A DNA stretch of 64,000 bases, from positions 22,444,001 through 22,508,000 of the forward strand of contig NC_063257.1 in assembly GCF_019578655.1 (NCBI RefSeq), written 5' to 3'. This document shows, piece after piece, positions 21,129 to 33,131 of the stretch; position 1 is the first letter of the stretch, and the number at the start of each line of letters is the position of its first letter. A model generated the notes under the pieces. It had not been told where the DNA came from, made no database searches, and saw only the letters and a program-made list of their open reading frames with translations. Origin of the DNA: Ricinus communis. Taxonomy: Eukaryota > Streptophyta > Magnoliopsida > Malpighiales > Euphorbiaceae. Made by a program: the position numbers and the translations under genes.

Positions 21129-22605
21129 ATGGCCAGGAGTTCTAATCCGCCGGTAGACCCTACCCGGGGAGCAGGCGATCCTCGGGCAGGCGAGGAAGCG
21201 ATTAGACGTAGAGGAAGGAGCAGATTGAGATTCCTATCCATAAACCAGTAGACATGGGAGACGACAACAACAACGTCACTAAAGCAAACAGGATAATGTA
21301 CGAGTTTGCTAGACCTTCCTTGGAAGGGACGCACACTAGTATATTGAGGCCACTTGTTGCAGCGAATAATTTCAAAATTAAGCTAAATGTCATTCAGATG
21401 GTACAGTAGAGTGTACAGTTTGGGGGCTTATTTAGTGAAGATCCTAATGCCCACATCACGAACTTCTTGGAGATTTGTGATACCTTCAAGATTAATAGGA
21501 TTGCCGATGATGTCATTCGGCTTAGGCTGTTTCCATTTTCCTTGAGGGATAAAGCAAAGAGACAGCTACAGTCTCTACCAGCTAACACCATCACCACCTG
21601 GAGTTCTTTGGCTGAGCAATTTCTTTATAAGTACTTTCCTCCTGCTAAGGCTGTAAAAAATGCATAATGATATTTCTTCTTTTGTGCAATTTGATGATAA
21701 GAGTATGTATGATGCATGGGAGAGGTACAAGGACTTGCTGAGATGTTGCCCACACCACGGTTTGCCATTATGGATGCAAGTGCAGACTTTTTACAATAGC
21801 TTGAACTTAGCCACAAGGCAGATGGTGGATGCAGCTACAGGTGGGGCCATCAATAGTAAGACGATAGAGCAGGCCTAGAACTTAATTGAGGAGATGGCTA
21901 TGAACACATATCAGTGGCAGTTTTCCAGGAGTAGGCCAGGCCGGCAGGGAGTGGTGAACCAAGTAGATTCTACATCAGTCTTGGCAGCTCAGATGGAGCT
22001 TTTGGCTAAGAAGATCGACCAAGTTCAGATGCCAGTCCAAGCAGCATAGCTTGGCTGCGAGTTTTGTGGTGGCTTGCACTACAGTGCAAACTGTAATGCG
22101 AGAGGTATGTTTGCCTCTTCTTCATCTTCTTCTATTGACTATGAATAGGTTGATTATATGGAAAATGCGCCCAGGCAGCAGAATAACCCAAACAACAATA
22201 CATACAACCTAGGGTGGAGAAACCATCCTAACTTCGGGTGGCGAAATAACAATACTTAAGGTCCACTAAGATTTGGAGGTTGCATAATATTACGACAATA
22301 TTGTTCTCGGCTCCTCCGAACCAGGAGAAGAAGCCCAATTTAGAGGAGTTGATGATAAAGTTCGTGTCCACTTCACATAACAGGTTTCAGCAGATGGATA
22401 CAACTCTTAGAAATCAGCAGACCTCCATATAGAATTTGGAGAATCAGATAGGCCAGATTTCTAACATGCTGATTAAGAGACAGCCAGGGACGCTCCCCAG
22501 TACCACAGAGTCAAACCCGAAGGAGCATGTCAAGGCTATCACATTGAAATTAGGTAAGCAGTTAGCTAGTTCTTTACATATGGCTGATGATGATATTATT
22601 GTGTA
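21129..22605 (+). pseudogene. Athila gag
   Basis: Structural nucleocapsid/capsid protein. The likely start is the ATG at 21129, after the leader. Conserved gag blocks include IDPNAH-like DPNAHITNFLEICDTFK (about 21450), LFPFSLRDKAK and TITTWSSLAEQFLYKYFPPAK (21520-21650), DLLRCCPHHGLPLWMQVQTF (21730-21790) and a C-terminal knuckle CEFCGGLHYSANC (22056-22094, C-x2-C-x3-H-x4-C) followed by an Asn-rich tail with GWRNHPNFGWRNN. Interrupted by frameshifts near 21215 and 21660 and by TAG/TAA codons. This is the Pfam retrotransposon gag type used by Athila. Confidence 0.82.
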
Positions 22606-22743
22606 GGATGAGCCAGCCAGGAAGGAGCTAGAGCCTGCATAAACCGAGAATAAGAAGAAGAGTCTTGTAAGGGAATACCAACCTCCAATTCCATATCCTG
22701 CAAGGTTGAAGCAGGAGAAAGTTGATCAGCAGTTGGTAAGTTC

Positions 22744-23397
22744 TTGGATTTATTTAAGCAGCTGAGGATTAACCTACCTTTTGTTGAGGCTATATCGCGG
22801 ATGCCTAGGTATGCGAAGTTCTTGAAGGAGATTCTAAGCAATAAGAGGAAGTTGGAGGACTTGGGACTTGTGACATTAAATGAGGAGTGCTTAACCATTC
22901 TTAAAAACAAGCTATCAGTGAAGAGGCATGATCCGGGTAGTTTTACTGTTCCCTGTATTATTGGTGATTTGCATATTAGTGATGCTTTAGCTGACTTAGG
23001 AGCTAGCATCAATTTAATGCCTAGCAGTTTGTTTGAAAAATTAGGTTTGAGTGAGCCAAAACCTACTAAGATGAGAGTACAGTTAACGAATAGGACTGTG
23101 AAATATCCTAGGGGAATAGTTGAAGATGTACTTGTTAAGATAGACAAGTTTATATTTCCTATTGATTTTGTTGTTGTGGATATGAAGGGTAAGAGTAGTG
23201 TGCCTTTAATTCTAGGTAGACCTTTCCTTGCAACATCTAGGGCTGTTATATATGTGTGTGATGGGAAGTTACAGCTTAGAGTAGGTGATGAGACTATTAC
23301 CTTTGACCTTAGCACTTCTATGAGACATTCACTTGATCATGATGATACTATGTATTCTATGGATGTTTTGGATGATATTGTGGCGTCTCAATTGTAG
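22744..23397 (+). pseudogene. Athila aspartic protease region
   Basis: 217 open codons. After a short helical lead-in comes DPGSFTVPCIIGDLHIS, then ALADLGASINLMP, the Athila-type protease active site (D-L-G-A in place of D-T/S-G-A), and later VPLILGRPFLATSRAVI, the second conserved block. It would release Gag and Pol products. The segment is the longest open stretch of this element's pol. The upstream 130 bp (22605-22743) connects it to gag through stops. Confidence 0.82.
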
Positions 23398-24745
23398 GAG
23401 ATATTACTAGATGATCCTTTGCAGATAGCATTACAGGCTGAGGATGAGGAGTTGTCCAATGAGGATGTATTGGAACAACTTGCTTGTTTGCTGGCTACTG
23501 AGTCCGATAGGTATGCTGACCATTTTGTTGATATTGACAGGTTAGGGGTGCAGAAATTGAGACCTTCATTTAAGGAGCCACCAGCCCTGGAGTTGAAGGA
23601 GTTGCCTAAGCACTTGACCTATGCCTATCTGGATGAGGCGGAGAAGCTGCCGGTGATCATTGCAGCTGATTTGACTCCTATGGAGAGGAAGATGACTCTG
23701 GCTTCCCTCAGAAAGTATCCCCAGGCCTTTGCATACAAGATTGCAGACATCCTGGAATCAACCCCAGTTATTGTTCGCATAAGATCCTGATGGAGGATAA
23801 TTAGAGGCCAGTGGTGCAGCCACAACGACGGTTGAACCCGAACATGAAGGAAGTAGTCAAGAAGGAGGTAATTAAACTTCTAAATGCAGGTTTAATTTAC
23901 CATATTTCTGATAGCTCTTGGGTTAGTCCTGTGTAGGTTGTGCCCAATAAGGAAGGTATGACGGTGGTCAAGAATGAGAAGGATGAGCTGATACCGACTA
24001 GGACGGTAACTGGTTTCCAAGTTTGCATTAATTACAAGAGGCTCAATGATGCAACTTAGAAGGACCATTTTCCCTTTACTTTTATTGACTAGATGCTAGA
24101 GCACTTGTTAGGGCATATGTTTTGTTGCTCTTTTGATGGTTTTTCAGGTTATTTTCAGATTCCCATTGCACCTGAGGACCAAGAGAAAACCACTTTCACT
24201 TACCCTTATGGTACATTCGCTTATAGGAGGATGCCATTCGGTTTATGCAATGCACCTACTACTTTCTAGAGGTGTATGATGGCGATCTTCCATGATATGA
24301 TTGAAGAGTCCATGGAGGTGTTCATGGATGACTTCTCGGTATTTGGTAACTCTTTCTCCCATTGTTTGCTTAACTTAGAGTGTATACTTGCACGCTGTGT
24401 AGAAGCTAACCTTGTGCTGAATTGAGAAGTGTCATTTTATGGTAAGAGAGGGTATTGTGCTAAGGCATAAGATCTCACATGTCAGGATGAAGGTAAATAG
24501 AGCTAAGGTAGAGACCATTGCTAAGTTGCCACCCTTTAGCTCGGTTAAGGCTGTTAAGAGTTTCCTTGGTCATGCAGGTTTTTATAGAAGGTTCATTAAG
24601 GACTTTTCTAAGATTGCTAGACCTTTGACTCAGTTGCTTGTAAAAGATGTTCCATTTGTATTTTCTGATGACTGTTTGCAGGCTTTTGAGTTACATAAGG
24701 AGAAGCTAACTACAGCCCCTATTATGGTTTCACCTAATTGAGGGC
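23398..24745 (+). pseudogene. Athila reverse transcriptase
   Basis: A linker (23419-23790) leads to RT. Visible: INYKRLNDAT, a DGFSGYFQIPIAPEDQEKTTF block, YRRMPFGLCNAP and the catalytic FMDD (24321-24332), then FLGHAGFYRRFIKDFSKIARPLTQL in the thumb/connection region. Stops at conserved Gln positions include TAG in the segments VQVVP (23934), DQML (24090) and FQRCM (24270). Further stops lie in the LNC region near 24424 (TGA). Not functional. The MDD variant is normal for Athila. Confidence 0.85.
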
Positions 24746-25200
24746 TGCCTTTTGAGCTAATGTGTGATGCTAGTGATTTTGTAGTTAGAGTTGTTTTAGG
24801 ATAGAGGATTGATAATAAGTTCCAACCAATCTATTATGATAGCAAGACATTGACAGATGCCCAGGAGCACTATACCATTATTGAGAAGGAGTTGCTTGCT
24901 GTGGTATACGCTTTTGACAAGTTCTACTCATACTTGCTGCTATCAAAGACCGTGGTCTACATGGATCATTCGGCGTTGAGGTACTTGTTTGGAAAGCATG
25001 ATGCTAAGCCCAGACTAATTCGTTAGATTTTACTTTTACAGGAATTCGACATTGAGATCAAGGATAAGAAGGGTGCGAAGAACTTGGTTGCAGTTCACTT
25101 TTCGAGATTAGAGAACCCGAGCCTAGATGCACTTGATGAGAGGCCTATTGATGACAGTTTTATGGATGAGTACTTGTGCTCTATTCAGGTATCTTTGGAT
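24746..25200 (+). pseudogene. Athila RNase H
   Basis: Catalytic-region motifs are present: CDASDF (24762 onward), EKELLAVVYAFDKF (24885), YMDHSALRYL (24957) and the terminal EFDIEIKDKKGAKNLVAVHFSRLE (25040-25110), where the usual ADHLSRL is AVHFSRL. Stops occur where Gln is expected (TAG near 24803 and 25024). Removes RNA from the RNA:DNA hybrid during replication in the related active elements. Confidence 0.8.
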
Positions 25201-25209
25201 ATCCCTTGG

Positions 25210-26475
25210 TTTTCGATTTTGTAAATTACTTGGTTGCAAAGGTTTTACCAAAGGATATGGCATTTCAGCAAAAGAAGAAATTCTTTGCTGATTTGAAGTA
25301 CTATATTTGGGAAGATCCTTTTTTGTTTCAAGTTTATGCAGACTAGGTGACTCGACGATGCGTGTATGGCAAGGAGACCTCTAGATTTTGAGACATTACA
25401 ATGAGAGACCAATGGGAGGTCATCAAGCCACTAACCACACTGATAGGAAGGTTCTTGATACTGGATTCTATTGGTCAACCATTTTTCAGGATGCTAAAGC
25501 ATTTGTGCAGGTTTGTGATGCATGCTAGAGGTGAGGTAACATCTTTACTCGTGATGAGATGTCCCGAACGAGCATTCAAGTGGTTGAGATTTTTGATATT
25601 TGGGGCATTGACTTTATGGGGCCCTTTCCTTCTTCTTTTGGAAATAAGTATATCCTTGTTGCTGTTGAGTATTTCTTTAAGTGGCCGGAAGCGCAAGCTT
25701 TCCCGACTAATGATGCTAGAGTCGTTACTAAGTTCCTTAAGTGATTATTTGCTAGGCTTGGCACACTGAGGGCACTAATTAGTGATAGAGGGACTCATTT
25801 TTGTAATGCTCAACTGGAGAGAGTACTTCAGCGATATGGAGTAATCCACAGGTTTTCTACACCCTATCACCCACAGACTAGTGGACAAGTAGAGGTTACC
25901 AATAGGGGTTTGAAACACATCTTAGAGAAAACCTTAAGGGTGAGTAGGAAGGATTGGGCGAATAAGTTAAATGATACATTTTAGGCATTTAGGACAGCCT
26001 ATCGTACTTCTACAGGTTTTACACCTTATAAGCTCGTGTATGGGAAAGCTTGCCATTTACCTCTTAAGTTAGAGCATAGAGCCCTTTAGGCCTTGAAAAC
26101 TTGCAATTTTGATGTTGATTCTACAGGTAAACAGAGACAATGGTAGCTCAATGAGTTGGATGAGTGGCGCCATGACTTACGACAACTCGTTCATCTGAGC
26201 AAGGACTAGATAGCACGACAAGCGGTTGAGGGGCTCCAAGGAGTTTCAAGCTGGAGACCGAGTTTTGCTCTACGATTCACATCCCCTTTTATTCCCAGGG
26301 AAGCTCAGGAGTTGTTGGTCAGGACTGTTCATGATCCAGCAGGTGTTACCATATGGCACGGTTGAGTTGTATCATCTCGAGAAGGGAAATTTCAAGGTGA
26401 ATGACCATCTCTTGAACCATTATCATGGAGACCCATTTGAGGTTGAGGAGCGGTTCAATATGGTTTTCTTCCAGT
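25210..26475 (+). pseudogene. Athila integrase
   Basis: DDE integrase. The zinc-binding N-terminus (about 25370-25560) is scrambled by frameshifts. The core shows [20 protein letters not shown] (25593 onward), LRALISDRGTHFCN (25767) and YHPQTSGQVEVTNRGLKHIL (25863), giving the D, D and E catalytic positions. It is followed by the Athila-typical YGKACHLPLKLEHRA (26039) and a C-terminal region ending about 26475. Several TAG codons replace Trp (near 25981 and 26088) and Gln. Confidence 0.82.
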
Positions 26476-27600
26476 GAGAATAACCTTATGCATGAGTCTA
26501 GCTACACGGCTTGATAAAAAAGAAACGCTATCGGGAGGCATTCCCGAGCTTATCCTTTGCATTTCTGCATTTTTTAGCATTACTGTTTTCTTCTTTTGCA
26601 ATTTTCTACTCAGCTTTTTTTACATTTTGGTTGATTTTGAACTTAAGCTTTTCATTTTTATGTTATTTTGGTTGAAAATTACTTAGTTGTGTAGATCACT
26701 AAGTTATACAGGTGTTAATGCACAAAACGGAGAGAAAGTACATTTCTAGGCATCAACACGGGCTTGACACGGTTCCTAATGGCCTGTGTTGATAAACACG
26801 CCCTGTGCTTAATTGGCCAGGGCATGTGGGATGTGAAAAATGGAGCTACATGGTTCCCGAGAGTACCACGGTCTCCAACACGTCCTGTGTAGCTCAATAC
26901 GGCCCGCGTTTAAACCGTGTTGAGTTTAAGGTGTTCGCGGACACGATCTGATTAGAGAGCACGGCTTGGACACGACCCGTGTCTAGAACACGGGCGTGTC
27001 AGCGAAGAAAAGCTTATATACGCGAGCAGAACACGGGCGTACCGTGACCATTTTAGAGAAAATCTTTCTAACTTTTCCATTTTTCGGGTATTCTCTTATT
27101 ATTATTCACTCTTTGTGCATTTCTCTCACATTTCGCCATCAACCAAGTAAGTTTTATTCTTCATTTTCTAATTTCTTTTCATTTTAAATTTTTAGTTTTT
27201 ATTTTTTTTGCTTATATATTTGATATTGTTTGTTGTTAATCCACCTCAATCAATTTTTTCCTGTTAATTGCATTTTAAATAGTCACTTCACTTTAATTTA
27301 ATTTTACTTTTTGTTGTTTAGGTTAGTATTAAATTCCCATTGTTTAATTCTACATTTTCTCTGAATCTGCCCTATATTGCTGAATTGTGGAAGTTTATTT
27401 ACTGTCGCTCAATAGTTTATGCTGGAATGCCATCAAGCATTATTTCTTTGCAGGAATTTGAGGTTTGAGGCATTTTCTAATGCCTCAAATTCTCTGTTTA
27501 GAAATTTTCGACCGTTATATTGCCAAAATTTCGGCTATTTTTATGCTGTCTAAATTATTTAGTTGCTATGTATGCGTTAATGCTTCTGTTACTGACCAAT
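26476..27600 (+). other. Spacer between integrase and ORF-1-like gene
   Basis: No supported ORF. It contains a palindromic CACGG/CCGTG cluster at about 26745-27040 and a pyrimidine-rich stretch after 27060 that could act as an acceptor region for a spliced subgenomic RNA, as proposed for env-like genes of related elements. The corresponding part of the minus-strand Athila is 40700-41350. Confidence 0.5.
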
Positions 27601-29212
27601 ACCTTTTGAGGTACCATGTCAGAGCGGACCAAATAGCAGCCACCACGACAGGCCTAATACAAGAGACGATGCATAGATGCAGATGCCTCTTCTTCTCAGT
27701 GATGGTGGGGTCCGGCGGCGCGACCGGACAGCGGCCGGCCGGACCTTAGAGACCTTTAGCACTATCACCAGCTCTCGCGCGACACCGACTGCTAACTTTT
27801 TAGTCCGCAGACCATAAGCGGCGCTTCCAATCTCTTAGATGGAAGCAAGTCGGGACTGGACGGTGTATTGACTTCACCGCACTAGAGACGGCCGGACTAG
27901 CCCTTGAGGTCAGAAAGCTCTTTGAGACCCTACCATATGCTCGCTTTTTCGACAGCCTACCTACCAGGAGCCCACTATAGAATTCTGCAACACTTTCTTT
28001 CTATAACAGCAGATCACTAATTGGCATCAGCCAGATGCCATTTCTTTCAGGCAGGGGGGTACATAGTTCAAGATGACGGTGCCTCAATTTGGGACGCACC
28101 TAGGGTTATGGACTCAATAAGATATTACCGGAGAGGCTTACCATGGGTGTCTATATACTCACCCCATCCCTTATGAAAGGATGTGGGATGAGATTATGAC
28201 CAGGCCTGAGCATTATTACCCGAGCCGTTCGAAGGCATCCAACATTCTAGACCGCTACATTCCTTGTTGGTCTACACCATTACAGGTAGAGGGGAGAGCT
28301 TTGGGGTAATGACACAGACTAATGTCTTCATCCTTTGGGCACTACACCAGCATAGGAAGCTGGATTTGGGATATCTTCTAGCCAGTCAGATCAAGACCTT
28401 TGTGAGGGAGTCCAAGAAGATATATCTCTGTTTTGGCCCTATATCACACGGTTGGCTATGAGGTTGGATGTTCTGGATGGTTGTTTGAGTGAGCTGACCC
28501 ATATAGGGGACATGTTACTAGTGGGAGTCCGCCAGATGATTAACACGCGGATGGTGACAGCTTCTCAGGGGCCCCATAACATTGAGTACCTATTAGTCAG
28601 CCGGATCCTACTTGAAGTTAAGGAGGCCGGAGCTAGAGCACTACAGGACCCAGCTGTGGACGTACAGAGCTACGACCTCGAGATGTACCTGAACCGGCAT
28701 GTGCTTTCGCCCCCTCTCCTGGTGCTTTATCTTCATACACTGCTAGCACTTCTAATGCTCAGATAGGTGCTCTTGCAGATCGCTTAGACATGCTTTCAAA
28801 CCTTCAGCAGCAACACTTCACTGAGTTTAGGCAGTTCTAGGAGGAGACCAGAGCACAGCTCCAGGGTTTTAACGAGGTACTGCAACAACTTTTGGAGGGC
28901 CTCGAGAGACATGTTACATAGTCAGATTAGATGGCAGCTCAGCTCTAGCGGATCACCGATTTTGGCAGGGATGATGGAGTGCAGCGAATCTTTGATGACC
29001 TAGGTGATATTAAACTGGACCTCAGTGATTGTTTCCCAGATGCAACCCAGCCTCCACTCAGGACCCTCCAGCGTCTACAAGCACAACTCCTACCGAGGAT
29101 GCACTGATGCCCCCATCAGCCTCAACTTTCACTCAGGATCCCCCACCACCCACTAGCATAGCTCCTGCTATGGACGCTCTGATTTTCATCCCCCCCAGCC
29201 TCAGCGAATGAT
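27601..29212 (+). pseudogene. ATHILA ORF-1-like (env-position) gene
   Basis: Found in the position after integrase where Athila elements carry their extra ORF (Pfam calls the family ATHILA ORF-1). Recognisable blocks, in shifting frames, include SRSKAS-like segments near 28220, HHYR/YTITGRGESFGVMTQTNVFILWALHQ (28270-28350), an LGYLLASQIKTFVRESKK block (28364-28425) and a C-terminal coiled-coil then Pro/Thr/Ser-rich tail with repeated STQDPP-like units (29040-29210). The minus-strand copy at 39053-40690 has the same blocks. Many frameshifts. Its molecular role is not established; an envelope-like function was proposed for the position only. Confidence 0.68.
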
Positions 29213-30456
29213 CAAGGCAATCTTCCTTAGATTTTCTTTCATTTTCTACTTTTCTTTACTTTATCTTTCATACATGTCATGTACTTAGATATTACTGATT
29301 TTACTTTCCTTATTTGTACTTCCCATGCGGGATACCCACTTCGTTTTACACTAAGGACAGTGTGTCCTTCAAGTGTGGGGTGAGTAAATCGTATGTTCCT
29401 TTCTATTTCCTGTGACTTTTGGATATGTCTGAAATTGTTATCACTGATGTTGTATATTGTTAGGATGCTAGGATAATATGTCTTTATGTACTTGAGTTAT
29501 GCTATTTTTAAGCCGATTAACAATTTGATTTATAGAATTCGAGTTACTTTTCTTTGTTGTTCATTGTCCTTGGAAAACAATTAATGGTGTTTAATACATC
29601 AACTCCACTGGATTAAACCAGTGTTATTTAATTGTTTCTCAAGTTGTCAAATTGTAACTTAGAATGTTGATTATATCATACGCATGTATTTCTTAAGTGA
29701 TGGCCCAATTGATGATGTTCAGAACTAATTGCAATTAATACCACATTTCAAATGTGAGATTTTGAGCCATTTTGAGCATTCATTGTACATATGCTCTTTA
29801 TATTTCTTGTTTGAGTGTGCATTGTACTTGGCTTTGCTTCTAGAACTTGCTCTGTAATGCTTGTTGAGGTTATATGAATTTGTGAATACCATGAGATAAT
29901 TTGGGCAACTTAGGATTCACCATATTTGGCCAAAAGCTTACCCTTTGTGTTTTAATTAGTTAGCCATGTTTGAGCCTTTACCCCTTTTCTTCATTTTTCC
30001 ACTTCACACTTTACATCTTAGGTCTTTCATTTTATCTTTCTTTTACCTTTATGTTGGATTTTTCTATGATTTGCTCACTCTTATTTGGGATTAAGATGTC
30101 ATTTGCTATGTTAGTAAGTTCACTTAGTTCTTTTTGATATTTTAGATGCTCCCTTCAATCCAAATTGTATTTCTGCTCTTTACTTTATTCAGTTATATGC
30201 AGTAGTTATCTTATAAGCTGCTAGTCCAGTTTTCATTAAAAAAAACAACAACAATAAAAAAATTCCTTCTTTCTTTATCTTTTTATTGGATTGATAGTAT
30301 TTTCGAGCATTATTCTACAAATTGAGGATTTTAATGAATACTTTTTAGGCATTTAACACTTTGAGCATACATTATTGTTTATTGTAAGAATTTCCAGCAT
30401 TTTCACACCCTTTTCCCTATCTCCATACCTTTACCTTAGCCTCATTACAACTAGGG
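29213..30456 (+). other. Athila 3' non-coding region
   Basis: Contains the conserved hairpin and G-rich motif (about 29354-29386). The rest is AT-rich and homologous to the complement of 37880-39050. It is cut at 30456 by TAGGGCTGAGCA, a hAT-like terminus, and lacks the last few hundred bases before the LTR. Confidence 0.6.
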
Positions 30457-30507
30457 CTGAGCACAGATTGGTCCAATTCGGTTATCTATAAATCACCAGT
30501 ACCATAC

Positions 30508-31956
30508 TGATGGTTGCTATCTATGCAGCTACAATCTAAGGCAGTGTACCTATCGATGCAGTCTAGCACTAATGGCGAGTATCAAGGTCGTATTCCTCGG
30601 GAAAATGAAAGCCCAGAGTTACTCCTTTGTTCTTTGTTATATTAACCTAAAATGAACGATGAATAATTTCTAAACTAACTAATAGCTACAAGCTAAGTTC
30701 TAAGGGAGATGCAGGAGTAAAAGGATAAATGAAATAACCCAGACAAGAAAGCAAACCCAAAGGGAACCTAAACTAGTTGACAATCAAACAAAAGATAAAG
30801 GGTTGATGACTCCAATTATGCTACCCGTGGATGAATTCTTAACTGAATTCGGTTTCTCTCTCGAGATAACCGAATTGCTAAACTTAATAACCTAAAGTTG
30901 GAATCTCTTCCTAACGATTGATTCTTAAATTAGCATTAAGCTTTAATCCTCCTCTATTAAGCTTTGTTAATTCTTAATCCGGCTAGTTAATTATCCTTAT
31001 CTCTAAGTGATTATTAACCAGTTCTTGCTATTCAGAATTCTAATTTCCAAATGGACTTCTCAATCACATAAAGCAATCTAAACACCACAATTCACAACGT
31101 CTCATGAATAATGCATTATCTTATTAATACCGAAAGCAAGAAGAATACAAAACTAACTCAAACAATCCAACAATATAACATTAAGCCAACATAGTAAAGA
31201 AATCCTAATGGATTTAATCAATCTAGCTAAACATGTTCATTATTAAAACCTACAAGAATTCAATTACAACAATGAGTAAAGGTAGAGAAACCCGATTACA
31301 CCCTTGGATGAGAGTAAACAGCCCCATTTCCTCTTGCTAAAATTGAAATCAATCAACGAACCTCGCCCAATCTTCAATCCTTGAAGGGAATCTAATTGAA
31401 ACCTTGGTCCAAGTCTCCTTTTTCCTTGGTTTCAGTTCAGAGAACCCTTAGAGAGAGAAACATTAGAGTTTGGGACATTCTCCCCCATTTTTCTTCGTTT
31501 CCCTCTTTTCTTTCTTTTAATTAATTCGTCCAGCTGCTGCGAACATGGCTGTGTTGATGCCGTGTTGGGAACACGGTCTGGTGTTACTGGTCGTGTTGGT
31601 AACACGGACCCATGCTGATGGCTGTGCTACTCTCTATGGTCGTGCTCCCTAACGCCTCTTCTACTTTGATGTCTAATGCACCCAACACGGCCCGTTTTGG
31701 TGCCCGTGTTGGGAACACGGCCAGTGTTAAAACCAACACGGCCATGTTCAGATTAGGAATGCGCAAACTCGACTTGTTTCGGCAACTTTGACGTCCAATT
31801 CTGCTCCAATTCTTCCCTTTATCACTCTTTGGCTTCTTTTGGACCTAATGCACACAAACAGACACATAGGGTGAGTGTTGGGACCAATTCACATCCAAAT
31901 GTACATAAAATCAGTCTTAAAAATCCTATTTAGATGTGTGTATTCTACGCACATCA
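30508..31956 (-). mobile_element. Solo LTR of non-autonomous Athila-like family
   Basis: 1449 bp, homologous throughout to the LTRs at 6359-7789 and 10704-12129 but reversed. Flanked by the 5-bp duplication CATAC (30503-30507 and 31957-31961). No interior sequence on either side, so it arose by LTR-LTR recombination after insertion into the hAT element. Confidence 0.88.
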
Positions 31957-32744
31957 CATACCATACCAAACCTCGGTCCTTTTAAAATTGAAGATACAAG
32001 TACCGTACCAAACATAAATCGATTCGTACTGTATTGTACCAATTTTTACGGTTAAATACAATTCAGTTCGGTGTTATTTTCGGTTCTAAAAAATTTAGAA
32101 AACACAACTTTAAATCTCATCTTTAATCAAATACATTTAGAGAAAATAAGATTACCAATCTAAAGAAAGTAGCATGAAAATTTGAATTACAATTACAATC
32201 ACATTCTTGAAGAACTTGTTTGCAATTAAGTCACTTATAAGTATAATAATTTATTTAATATTCAAATATAAACCATTAAAATATATGTTACTGCTAGCAT
32301 AAAAATATTTTGCAGATGGCAATCATTAAAATAAATAAATTTATAAACTTTATGTAACACTAAAATATAAGTCCAAAACATTATAGGAGCTCTAAAGAGT
32401 ACTGTAATTTAGAACAGTAATATAACAACTTTAAATCCAAAAAAGAACATCAGCTCCACAAGAGAAGAAGAACAACAACACTAGTACACACCCAAACAAC
32501 TGAAAAAAAATTAGCTAATAAAATGAACTAGAGTTTTCTTATAACTTAATTTTAACCAAAATTAAATTAATAATAATATATACACTATACACAAAATTAG
32601 CACTCCACATTTAATTTTAGCATAAGCGACTCACCAATCTTAGGATTTTGAATAATTTATGCAATAAAAGTAAAAAATTACATAAATAAGACTTAACAAC
32701 ATCAACAATAAATCAACATATGTAGGAAGTAAAGAAATGTTACT

Positions 32745-33131
32745 GACTCTATGCTTTCAATCTCCTCTAGCTGGATAGGTTTATTTGAACTTTTAAGCCA
32801 ATCTTGACAAGAAATAAGGACCTCTGTTGTTGTAGAAAGTAAAGAACTTCTATATTAATCTAGAGCTCGTCCTCCAGTATTAAATACAGATTCAGAGGCT
32901 ACTGTTGAAGCTTGGATAGCCAATACATCGCGTGCAACTTTGTACAAGATAGGATACCTTACTGAATTCACCTTCCACCATGCTAAGACATCGAAATCAA
33001 TAGTGAATTTTTGTACAAATTCTTCAAAGTACCCATCCAATTCAGATTTCTTAGACAAATTCTGCTGTGCTTCTTCCTCTAGAAAGAACTCATCAATCTC
33101 TTCTTCTGTTTCCGCATCACTTGATCCACTA
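32745..33131 (-). pseudogene. hAT transposase C-terminal dimerisation domain
   Basis: Minus strand. An acidic linker (ETEEEIDEFFLEEE) is followed by DVLAWWKVNSVRYPILYKVA and ASTVASESVFNTGGRALD, the conserved hAT C-terminal region (Pfam Dimer_Tnp_hAT). A TAA stop (complement of 32855-32857) follows; the same frame continues with RSSL and a CQDWL motif to about 32745, so it is a premature stop. The N-terminal zinc finger and the catalytic core are absent. The upstream end is joined to an Athila LTR. Confidence 0.78.

Larger units (their letters stand above)
19421..30456 (+). mobile_element. Athila-type Ty3/gypsy element, 3' LTR missing
   Basis: 5' LTR, primer site, gag, protease, RT, RNase H, integrase, a spacer and an ATHILA ORF-1-like gene are in the usual Athila order. 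The target site is inside the Tat-like LTR: the intact sequence at about 43155-43190 (minus strand) shows what was interrupted. Sequence ends at 30456 where a hAT-like terminus begins; the last ~400 bp of interior and the 3' LTR are absent. All coding regions carry stops and frameshifts. Stops are often TAG where Gln (CAG) or Trp (TGG) is conserved. Confidence 0.88.
30457..33131 (-). mobile_element. hAT element remnant
   Basis: Left terminus TAGGGCTGAGCACAGATTGG resembles hAT ends, and the minus strand at 33131-32745 encodes the C-terminal dimerisation domain of a hAT transposase. The other terminus is missing, because an Athila LTR begins at about 33132. A solo LTR (30508-31956) is inserted 50 bp from the left end. 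The remaining 1.2 kb is AT-rich with no other ORF. Assignment of terminus and transposase to one element is inferred from position. Confidence 0.6.

Noticed and set aside
22596..23315. Minus-strand ORF of 239 codons
   Set aside because: Antisense shadow of the conserved Athila protease on the plus strand.
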